This document shows, piece by piece, positions 51,887 through 60,740 of a stretch of DNA of 64,000 nucleotides. Every line of letters starts with the position of its first letter. The stretch's first letter is position 1. The translations under genes and the position numbers were made by a program. The notes under the pieces were generated by a model, which did not search any database, was not told the DNA's origin, and saw only the letters and a list, made by a program, of their open reading frames with translations. Source of the stretch: Dromaius novaehollandiae (taxonomy: Eukaryota > Chordata > Aves > Casuariiformes > Dromaiidae); the NCBI RefSeq assembly GCF_036370855.1, contig NC_088101.1, positions 317,501 through 381,500 of the forward strand. Direction: 5' to 3'.

Positions 51887-53570
51887 TCGCAGAATCACGG
51901 AATCCTTGAGGTTGGAAGGGAGGTCTGGAGATCTTCTGGTCCAACTCCCCTGCTTCAGCAGGGTCACCGAGAGCGCGTTGCCCAGGGCGCTGTCCAGATG
52001 GCTTCTGAATATCTCCAAAGGATGGAGACGCCACAACCTCTCTGGGCAACCTCTTTGAGCGCTCAGTCACCCTCACAGTAAAGAAGTTTTTTCCTGCTGT
52101 TCAGGCAGAACTTCCTGTGTTTCCATTTGTGCCCTTTGCCTCTCATCACTGGGCACTGCTGAGAAGAGTCTGGCCTCATCCTCTTCACAGCCTCCCTGCA
52201 GATAGTTCAATGCCTTGATGATTTCCCGCTTCAGTCTTCCCTCCTCCAGGCTGAACAGCCTCAGCTCGCTCAGCCTTTCCTCCTATGGGAGATGGTCCAG
52301 GCCCTTAAACATCTTAGCAGCCCTTCGCTGCACTCGCTCCAGTAGCTCCATAGCTCTCTTCTACGGGGAAGGCCAGAACTGGACACAGCGCTCCAGCTGT
52401 GGCCTCACCAGGGCTGAGTAGAGGGCGAGGATCACCTCCCTCATCCTACTGACAATGCTCTTTCTAAAGCAGCCCAGGATACCATTGGCCTTCTTGGCCA
52501 CAAGGGCACACTGCTGCCTCATGGTCAACTTGTTGTCTCCCAGGACTCCCAGGCCCTCCTCTGCAGAGCTGCTTTCCAGCAGCTCTGCCCCGACCCTGCC
52601 CTGCTACATGGGGGTTATTCCTTCCTAGGTGCTCAACTCTCCGCTTCCTGTTACTGATCTTCATGAGGTTCCTCCCTGCCCGTCTCTCCAGCCTATTGAG
52701 GTCCCTCTGAACAGCAGCACAGCCCTCCGCCGTATCAGCCACTCCTCCTCATTTTGCATCATCGGCAAACTTGCAGAGGGTGCGCTCTGTCCCTTCAGCT
52801 CCATCACTGATGAAGAAGCTGGACAAGATTGGAGCCACTCTTGACCCCTGGGCTACACAGCTAGCTACAGGCCTCTAACTAGACTTTGCACCACTGATCA
52901 CAGAGCCCTCTGAGCTCTGTCATTCAGCCAGTTCTCAGTCCAGAGCACTCTCCACTCATCAGGGTTACACTTACTGAGCCCGCCTCTGAGGATGTTATGG
53001 GAGACAGTGTCAAAAGCCTTCCTGAAGTCAACGGAGACAACAGCCACTGCTCTCCCCTCAGCTACCCAGCGAGTTATTCCACTCGAGAAGACTCCCAGGC
53101 TGCTTAAGCCATTTTTTGAATCCCTCTTTAGGAATCCATGTTGACTACTCCTGATCACCTTCTTGTCCTTCATCTGCTTGGAAACGGTGTTCAGCATGAG
53201 CTGCTCCATCACCTTTCCAGGCATGGAAGTGAGGCTGACTGGCCTTGAGTTCCCTGGGTCCACCTTCTTGCCCTTTTGCAAGACTGGAGTGACAGCTGCT
53301 TTCTTCCCTTCTTCAGGCACCTTTCCTGCTCACCAACGACCTTTTCAAGATGATTGAGAGTAGCCTAAGCAAAGATCTCTCCGCCAGCTCCCTCAGCGTT
53401 CTTGGGTGCGTCCCGTCAGAGCCCATGGACTTGTGGATGTCAAGTTTGCTTAAGTGATTCCTACCCTGATCCTCCTTGACCAAGGGAAAGTCTTCCTTTC
53501 TCCAGGCTTTCTCCCAGCTCTCTAGAGCCTGTCCTTCCTGAGATGGAGGCTCACAGGAGATCTTGCTCAC
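51887..53570 (-). mobile_element. Antisense CR1 LINE, unit 5 (keeps consensus-like 3' segment)
   Basis: Same element, but near 52070 it reads ccctcacagtaaag, the form also found in the separate CR1 at 60256-60740. Units 1-4 share a derived ccctttcaataaag here. Confidence 0.9.
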
Positions 53571-54843
53571 CTCCAGGTCCCTCCATGGCACTTTTGGGTC
53601 CCCCACCCCCCAGGATATCCTGGCCACCACTGCTGGGACAGATCTGCTGGGGGGGAGCTGCAGCACATCAGCCCCCTTCCCGCCTGGCTCTAGTGGCTCA
53701 CATGAACCAGAGCCTCACACAAAGCCCTGGGCATGGAGTGCCACCCTTCCGCCCCCCCCCCCCACACACACACACACCCAACAAGAGCCTGGCACAGAAG
53801 CAGCTGGAGGGGAGCAGGGCACAAAGGCAGAGGGCAGCGCAGGACCAGAGGTGGTTGCTGAGCTTGGCTGAAGGGTGACCCCCCCCAACCCCTGCCCTCC
53901 TGCCTGCAGCTGCCCCGTCCCCTCCTCCTGCCTGGTGGACCCTGCCTGCCCCAGGGGTGCCCCAGGCTGGCCTCGCACCACCTTCCCTCCTGGGGGGGTT
54001 GCATTGCAGCGTTTCTGCTTGGGTCTGGACTAGTTCCAGTTTCCAACAACCAGCAGCAGAAAGGCCGCAAAGGCTGGAAGGTGCTGCAGAGGTCTAGGGG
54101 GCAGCAGTGGCATTGCTGAGGGAGATCAAAGGTCTTCAGTTACCCCCCCACACACACACACGGTGGTGATTAGATGGGAGACCCCTTGCTTGCACAGTGG
54201 CTCCTGTGCAAGCTGTGCGCTGAGTGCCTTTCCCGAGAAGGACCTGAGAGAGACCTTGTGCAGTTTCCAATTTCTTTTCGAAGGCTGCTGTCCAGGGAGA
54301 GTTCCGCATTGCTGTCAGAAGAGGGCACTAAGATGAAGGAAGCAACCTGTTTCCAAAGGCCTGAAGGCACGTGAAGAGCAAAGGGCCGAGTTCCAAGCAC
54401 TGCCTAAAACTGAAGGGCCTTTTGGGGCACCCCAGGAATCTCTGAGTCCTTCTGGTGCCTGCAAGACCAGTGGTTCCCAGCCCCCACAGTGGAGCAGGGC
54501 CATCCTGCAGCTCCAAATGGCTTTTGCCTCTGCCATGAAGGCAGCCCAGAGGTGCCACAGCCACAGGCCTGTCCCCCAGGAGCAGGGATGCGGGCAGTGG
54601 GCCTTTCATCAGCTCAAGCTTCCCTCTTCTTGACCTGCCAAGGGGTGAAGCCCAGGCGGCCTGTGGGGACGGGGTACTGCCGTCCCTCTGTCCTCCTCAG
54701 GAGTGGCAGTGCAGCCACAAAACTGCACTGTGAAGCTCACGGCACTGGGCATGGGCCAGGCTGGGTTCAGGGGTTGGTGCTGGGGTGCAGACCATGTGAT
54801 CCACAAGTTCTGCAGGCTCCAGGCCCAAAAGCAACAGCAATTT

Positions 54844-56098
54844 TGTGCCTAAAAGCCCTCAGAGGAATCTTCAACCCCCTTCTGCTCGCCCTGAAGTGAG
54901 CACCCAAGTGTCTGGCAGCAGAGGCCAGGGCAGACAGCCATGGAGCAGGGCTGGGAGCCCCAGCCCCGGGAGCCTGGGCAGCACCGGGCACCCCAGGGTG
55001 ACGGCGACTGTGGCCAGCAGTGTCACCCCACTATGCTGGCCAGCCCCGTGCTGGGAAAGGCTGACCCTGCTGAGAGCCGGCAAGGGCCTCATCTCCCAGA
55101 CCCACTGGTAGGGCTGAGTTATTGCTTGCCCCTTTTTAACCTTTCCACACAGTTTTTCATTACACTCTTCTGTAACAAAAGGTCCTGGCAGAAGAAAACA
55201 CCCAATACACAGCCTCCGAGCCCTTTTTATAGCCTCTGCATCCCCCCCACCCCGCCCCGGCCCCGGGCTCTTTCACCTTCCCTTTTCTGCCATCCTCTAA
55301 CACAGCTCAGATGCACAGACGCTCCAGCTGAGCAAGCTGCCAGAGTCACTCCAGCTCCCAGAGAAGGCTTGAAAGCCAAAGGCTGTAATTAAGGGCCACT
55401 TTATCAAGCACATTTGAGCTAATGGCTTTTTCCTGCCTACGTCCCTTCTCCCACATCACCTGCCAAGGTGCCAAACTCTGAGCTCCCTTGGAAGGCTTGT
55501 ATGAGGCAAGCATTCATCCCTTGTTTCCTCCAGCTAATGAATCCTGACCCCAGTCCCACCAGGAGTGGTAGTAGATGCCCTCCAGCTGCTCTTTGCTTTA
55601 GCCCCTCCAGGGGGTCTTTGCAGGGCTGGACCTTTCTGCTTCCAGAAGTGGGGGGGGGTGGGGTGGAAGAGGCTTTAAATAGCTCCAAGATCTTCCAAAT
55701 AGTCCTGTGCCTCTGCTGGGGTCCTTACGTGGCTGCAGCTGTCAGTCCCTGTCATCTTGGTGCCCTCCCGCCACCTCCCCCCACTGAGGTGCCCTGGCGA
55801 GGGGGCATCCCACCCAGTCATGGTCCCGACCCTGCTCAGCCTCTGTCCCCTCAGCCCAGCAGGACTCGCTTTTAATCTCCCCATCCCCACTCGTTTTTCC
55901 CTCTTCCAGCAGGATCTGATGGGGGTGTAGGTCAGTTCTGAGTCCTCCTGCCTCCTCTAGTCTATCTGCTCCTTCCTGGTTTGGGGAGAAAACCTCCTCT
56001 TTGGGGATTTGCTGTGATTTTAGCAACTTTATGGCTAGGCCTGTCCCCAAGGGAGGTGCAAGGCAGTAGTAGGAGAAGGGCCAGGATTCATATTGGCT
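54844..56098. repeat. Partial terminal unit 6 (first 1,255 bp), right edge of array
   Basis: Homology to unit positions 1-1255 ends abruptly. Units 1-5 continue attggctgagagctgg, whereas here the sequence runs attggctcagagaggctg into single-copy DNA. This partial unit has several private changes (extra A near 55180, G near 55510, a longer G run near 55650, ccccactcg near 55886), so it is more diverged than the internal copies. It still contains the whole promoter segment of the repeat. Confidence 0.97.
55224..55267 (-). promoter_or_regulatory. Predicted GC-box/TATA core promoter, terminal partial unit 6 (drives gene copy 5)
   Basis: Minus-strand TATA at 55224-55231 and its GC box are intact although the unit is truncated 830 bp further upstream. 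This promoter has single-copy DNA upstream of 56098, so its distal regulatory setting differs from all the internal copies. Confidence 0.5.
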
Positions 56099-56693
56099 CA
56101 GAGAGGCTGATCTAATGGGAATGTGATCTCATCTTCCATCATTTTACCCCCTTGTCGGGGCTTTCTCCCAGCTTCATCACACTGAAAATCCCTCTCCTCC
56201 AGGGAGTGCTGAGAGTGCCCTCTCCCAGAGCAGCCCTGGCCCTGCCTTTCTCTCCTGGGTTCAGCTGACACCCCTGTCCTCACAGGACCTCCAAGCACCC
56301 CAGAATCCTAAACAGGAGCTGCCCACATCCCACACTGATTTGTCATGCTCAAAAACATTTGATGGGAGAAAGGAAACATGCTTGTCCTCCAAGGAAGCAC
56401 CCTTTAGTGACCAAGCCAAGGGCTTGCTGTTACCAGCACTGCCTGAGTAAGCATATAACTGAAGGACGAGAATGAGTCCACCTCTGATAATTGCAGAAAA
56501 AGTCTCGTCAAGAGTCTTACTAAGGGAAAACTCTAATTAATGCAATCTGAATGGCCCCACATGCCCTGTGCGGGGGCTACTCCATCAAAAGCCCTCTCTG
56601 CCAGGGATGGGGGTGTGCTAAGGGTCCCAGGTTCTTCCTTAGTAGGAGGACAATGATGCTGGGTTCATCCATCACATGGTTGGGGTGACATTC
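56099..56693. other. Single-copy sequence right of the array, no gene seen
   Basis: The sequence changes abruptly from repeat to non-repeat at 56098/56099. I see no convincing exon, repeat family or RNA gene. A minus-strand open frame of 66 codons (56298-56098) has no recognisable motif. Confidence 0.6.
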
Positions 56694-56905
56694 CTAATCC
56701 TGGTCATAGAATTCCCTATTGCAGGTGCAAGGTGAGGGCACCACCCTGGCCCCAGGCAGGGACGGATACACAAATTCAATGCACACAAGGATCATTAGAA
56801 GGCGTTTATTACCTCTGTGTCTATGCGGGGTTTCCCCAGTGTTCTCCCCATCAAGGCAATAAGAAGACGGGAGAATCCCTGGCACCACTGAGCGTCCGTC
56901 CATGG
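56694..56905 (-). mobile_element. Possible LTR fragment in minus orientation
   Basis: On the minus strand, aataaacgcc (about 56794-56803) is followed by a short U5-like stretch. The same aataaacgcc signal marks the R region of the plus-strand LTR just to the right. No TATA box is evident and the ends are unresolved, so this may instead be a chance match to a poly(A) signal. Confidence 0.3.
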
Positions 56906-56912
56906 TGAGGAA

Positions 56913-57268
56913 TGTGGGGAGGGGGAACTAATAGGTTTTTATGCAACAGGCGCATGCGCAATAAGCAGCATTACGCGAAATGGTTGTGTGATAGTATAGC
57001 TGCTAAAGCATGCCAAGCTAGGGGTTGTGTAGGGAACGGCGATCGGAAGATCTCGCGATGGCACGGAAAGAGGAAGGAAGAGGAAGGATATGACGTAGAG
57101 ATAGCAGTATGCTTATAGGTATATAAGCGAATGCATACGTACAATAAACGCCATTTGTAGCATCCTCATATTGGTGTCAGTGCTCATTGGCCCGGAGGCA
57201 GGGGGAGCCTCCATGCCGTCTCAGGCGGACGGGAGATTGTCACATCAGAAGGCGACAGGGTTGTAACA
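56913..57268 (+). mobile_element. Solo LTR, avian alpharetrovirus-like
   Basis: U3 includes tatgacgtag and a TATA box (tatataag, 57120-57127). The poly(A) signal aataaa at 57143-57148 is followed by cgccatttgtagcatcc and then attggtgtcag, the arrangement of the short R and U5 of avian leukosis-type LTRs. TATA to poly(A) spacing of about 20 bases fits their very short R. No primer-binding site or coding sequence follows, so it is a solo LTR. Both ends are approximate (a TGT start and an ACA end were chosen), and I found no clear target duplication. It could act as a promoter or poly(A) site close to the array edge. Confidence 0.6.
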
Positions 57269-57289
57269 GATAAGATGTGCAGGACAGTT

Positions 57290-58168
57290 TACACTGTTTC
57301 TTTTCCCTCCTGGGACAGTCTGGCTAGTTCCCATCGCCTACCTCCTCGACATTCTTCCGCATTACTCCATACACTTATAAAAGATAATAAAATGGCATAG
57401 ATATCCATAAACTGATGTCAACAGTCATCAAAATTAAATCAGTATGTCAAAATGCAACTTTTCATGAATAACTTCCAATTTGGCACTCTCATGGGGACAA
57501 TTTAGGTGATGCTTATTTTGCCCTTCCTTGCTCCAACACAGGACAGGCTCAGCACAGATGGAGAGGGAAAGATGCAGTGGAGGTGAGAGCTCTGTGCTCC
57601 CCATTTTGGCCACCTTCGGCCTCCAGGGTACCAACCACCACCTCCAATCCCCACCTCCCCCCCCCACAGCACGTCTGTGGGGTGATGCAATGGGAAACCA
57701 TTCGGTCATGGGGACGCTCCATCCTGAGGCTCAGCAAGATGAAATGGAGCTGCAGAGAGGTCGCAGTAAGTGCAAACAGACCTGGTCAGCCACAAACTCG
57801 AACGAGGCCTGGCAGAATCCTGATGCAAATTCAGGCTGTGACCAGACCTGGAGAAGTGCTGGGAGGCAAGGTTCACAGCTGTGCCCCGCTATGGACAGAC
57901 CCTTTGTGCTCCACATGCCACAGCACATGCAGTGGGTAGGTCATGGTGCCCCCAGGGGCTTGCATTCATGGCCCCCAGACCCCTTCCCCCCCCTCCCCCG
58001 ATGTGCCTGTCGGGTCCTTCAGCACTGCTCCCTCAGCCTACAGTGAGCCCAGAGCCTCCATGGGCATTTCTGCTCAGCCCAGAGCCCCCCTTGCCCTGCT
58101 TTGCCCTGAAGAGCCCTGTGAAAACATCCACAGCATGAGAGCTTGATCCTAGCTCTGCGGGACAATAC
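57290..58168. other. Stretch without a recognised gene
   Basis: A plus-strand frame of 172 codons (57528-58046) overlaps several others on both strands, is low in complexity, and has no motif or splice logic that I trust. Confidence 0.5.
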
Positions 58169-58293
58169 CTGGGGAAAACTGTCCCACAGCGGCCACAGCC
58201 TCCTTGCCACCTTGTCCCGCTTGAAGGTCACCAGCAGCTCACATGCCATGCAGAAGAGGGAGTGCAGCCATGCACAAGAGAGGTTGGAATAGG
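58169..58293 (-). CDS. Isolated exon-like segment, unknown gene
   Basis: Minus strand: an acceptor-like ttcctattaaag precedes a 125-nt open segment that ends ttccccag before a gtattg donor. The reading includes SLFCMACELLVTFKRDK and ARRLWPLWDSFPQ, a protein-like mix of hydrophobic and charged residues with a phase-0 donor. No partner exon was found on either side. It could be a relic of a duplicated gene or a chance open segment. Confidence 0.25.
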
Positions 58294-59444
58294 CTTTAAT
58301 AGGAATATAGGAGGCAGCAGTTGCCCCTGCCCTGGCAGCAGCCATAGGGTTGCAGCAATTGCAATGGGGTTGCCCAGGGAGAGGCTCTCCATTGCTTGGG
58401 AGAAATGCCATCAACTCTGGGGGCTGAGCCTGGAGGGCTGAGGAGATCCTCAGGCTGCTGCTGGAGTGGTCAGGATCAGGGTTGAGGTGGCTGCCTGCAC
58501 CAGGAGCTGCAGCTACCCAGAAGGCCAGGGCAGAGCCATTTCTTCTGCCCCTAGGAGCCTCCCTGAGCCCTGGGGCTGGCCAGAGCATGCTGGGGCATGT
58601 GGCTTGCACTCACTGCAGAGGTTTGGCTCCAAGCCTCCAAGCAGTCACATGAAGCAATCTCATGCCAAAAGCTAGGTGCTCAGGGAGCTCCTCTGCCCCC
58701 GCCCCTAGCTCTGCCCTTGCCATTGCCGTTGACACCCTTGGGGACATGGGTGTTGGTGCTGGGGGTCACCTGCAGTGGGAGGATGGCTCCAGGGCCCCTA
58801 GTGTCCAACTGCTGATGATATTCTCTGCGTTGCCGACCTTCAGGTCAGCTGGGTGAGCAGGACAGAGACACCACGGCTGGCACCTTGGTTGCTGTAATGG
58901 CCATGTGAGCTCTGGGGTATCCTTGGCAGGGGAAGATGCCCATTGCTGGAGCTCCCCAAGTGCCTACTGCTCTTCAGGGCTTTGTTTGAGGGGGCAGTGT
59001 TGTGCTTGGTGCATGATGGTGGCTCTGTTTGGTAGCAATGTTGGGGTCATGCTAAATAGCAGGCTGTATTGCCTGCTGTTGTCTCCTGGGTGCTGCCAGG
59101 CAGGTCATTTTGGGGAGCCATTAGCATCCCTGGACCTTCCATGGCAGAGAGCCATTTCCCAGCTGGTGTTTGTTAGGCTGGAGTTTGCAGGACAGGAGCC
59201 TCACCTGGGATGTGGGGCACTGGAAAGAGATGTGTTGGTCTTGCCCCCATTCTGCTCTTCTTTACTCATGAGGGGCTACTTTTCAGCACAGTCAATACTG
59301 TGTGATTACAATGAAGTGCCAGAAGCTCCCACTGACAAGCACAGCCCTGTCCAGGACAGAGAGTGAGGGAGTATCCTGGAAACAGTAGGAGCTTTCAGGT
59401 AAGTCCTTTAGAGTGGTGACTGACCAAAGCTCAGACCCACTCTG

Positions 59445-59481
59445 GCTTTGGGGACCTGAGCACAGCTTTGGGGACCTGAGC
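59445..59481. repeat. 17-bp direct repeat, 20-bp period
   Basis: gctttggggacctgagc occurs at 59445-59461 and again at 59465-59481. A small local duplication of unknown role. Confidence 0.85.
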
Positions 59482-59542
59482 TCGGCCACAGATGGGTGGA
59501 TGGTCTCCTTGAGGAGCTAGAGCGACTGGGCATTGGCACAGC

Positions 59543-59788
59543 ATGCCCACGCTCCTCCTTGCCCTACTCTCTGCAGCTGCTTTGGCCCTCCTGTGCCCAG
59601 CTTGGTATTACACTAGGGGGGCCGTGGATGTGCTTTATGAGAATAGCCACGGCCTGTGCATGCTCAGCGGGGTTTTGCTTGCATGCTGGCAGCGGAGACA
59701 GGCGGATGTGATGGAACTCAATCAGGCAGGATGGTGCCAGGTCGCTGGGAGCAGGGAACCGCAAAGGCCTTGGGCCAAGGATGCTTAG
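59543..59788 (+). CDS. Small open frame with signal-peptide-like start (81 aa)
   Basis: The N-terminus MPTLLLALLSAAALALLC looks like a cleavable signal peptide, and the rest contains WYYTRG and VDVLYENSHG. There is no homologue that I recognise, no promoter, and no splice-linked neighbour. Leucine-rich frames arise often in GC-rich DNA, so this is weak. Confidence 0.15.
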   Translation: MPTLLLALLSAAALALLCPAWYYTRGAVDVLYENSHGLCMLSGVLLACWQRRQADVMELNQAGWCQVAGSREPQRPWAKDA

Positions 59789-60076
59789 AACAGGGAATAA
59801 AGTCCAGCGTGGATAAGAACGTCTTAATAGGACCCAAGGTCTCTCCCTCTTCCTCTTCCCCAGGCCTCTTTCTGCTCTCCAGGGGGAAAAGGCTGGTCTG
59901 GGTTTAAACTAGGAAGAAAATACACAGGAGGAAACCCTGCCTGAGGTTTTCTTAGCACAACCTACTGCCTGGAGCCCCCCCCCCCAAAGCCTGAGTTTCT
60001 GGAGAAGAGGCCAAGCCCAGCTGGACAGGTCTCAGCCCCCAGGCCACTGCCCACTTCATCGTGCTCTCTGCCCTGC

Positions 60077-60187
60077 TGTTGCAAGGAGGTGGGCCAGGCA
60101 CCCTTCACCTGCCAGGGCAGGTGCCCCTGCAATAGCTACAAGGTGCTCTGCTGGCTGGAGGCAAACACTGCCTTCATGGAGAAGTAC
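60077..60187 (+). CDS. Exon-like fragment with MSL2-like Cys-rich (CXC) motif
   Basis: The plus-strand frame reads CCCKEVGQAPFTCQGRCPC, then NSYKVLCW, then EANTAFMEKY, ending at a gtgaga donor at 60188. The TCxGxRCPCxS spacing resembles the DNA-binding CXC domain of MSL2-type E3 ligases. The remaining cysteines of that domain are not present downstream, and an alternative acceptor (caatag) splits the motif at 60136. It is probably a fragment or pseudo-exon. Position: directly upstream of the flank CR1, which may have interrupted it. Confidence 0.3.
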
Positions 60188-60255
60188 GTGAGACATCTGT
60201 GCCACTGGCACCTGCATGACAGCAGGCACCAGGGACGGACTAGGAGGAGAAAGGT

Positions 60256-60740
60256 GGAATCACAGAATCACAGAAGGGTTGAGGTTGGAAGGGACCTCTG
60301 GAGATCATCTAGTCCAACCCCCCTGCTCAAGCAGGGCCACCTAGAGCTTGTTGCCCAGGATCGTGTCCAGGCAGGTTTCGAGTATCTCCAAGGATGGAGA
60401 CTTCACAACCTCTCTGGGTAACCTGTTCCAGTGCTCTGTTTCCCTCACAGTAAAGAAGCTTCTTCTCATGTTCAGATGGAACTTCCTGTGTTTCAGACTG
60501 TGCCCGTTGCCTCTTATCCTATTGCTGGGCACCCCTGAAAAGAGCCTGGCCCCATCCTCTGACACCCTCCCTTCAGATACTGGGAGATCCCACCTAAGCC
60601 TTCTCTTCTCCAGGCTGAACAGTCCCAGCTCTCTCAGCCTTTCCTCATATGACACATGCTCCAGTCCCTTCATCATCTTAGTAGCTCTTTGCTGGAGTAG
60701 AGGGGATCACCTCCCTCGACATGCTGGAAATGCTCTTCCC
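60256..60740 (-). mobile_element. CR1 LINE 3' end, right flank
   Basis: The plus strand begins gaatcacagaatcacag, the CR1 terminal octamer repeat, then gaggttggaagggacctctgg and the usual CR1 3' region in reverse complement. The minus-strand reading contains [15 protein letters not shown] and [12 protein letters not shown]. It is 5'-truncated near 60740. It is independent of the array copies and useful as an outgroup for them. Confidence 0.9.

Larger units (their letters stand above)
43879..54843. repeat. Tandem macrosatellite unit 5 (complete, 10,965 bp)
   Basis: Offset from unit 1 is +43878 to +43880. It carries the unit 2 marker set over most of its length and unit 3 markers near 44835 and in the last 700 bp. 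Uniquely among the five complete units, its antisense CR1 reads ccctcacagtaaag near 52070, where units 1-4 read ccctttcaataaag. The unit 5 form matches the independent CR1 in the right flank (60445), so unit 5 keeps the older state there. Confidence 0.98.

Noticed and set aside
1..56098. The whole array as an assembly artefact
   Set aside because: Units differ by substitutions with a structured sharing pattern and by a clean right edge with a diverged partial unit, which simple duplication of one contig would not give. Copy number itself still needs long reads.
58019..58609. A 196-codon minus-strand open frame
   Set aside because: Only the central 125 nt look exon-like. The rest is repetitive in composition and overlaps other frames.
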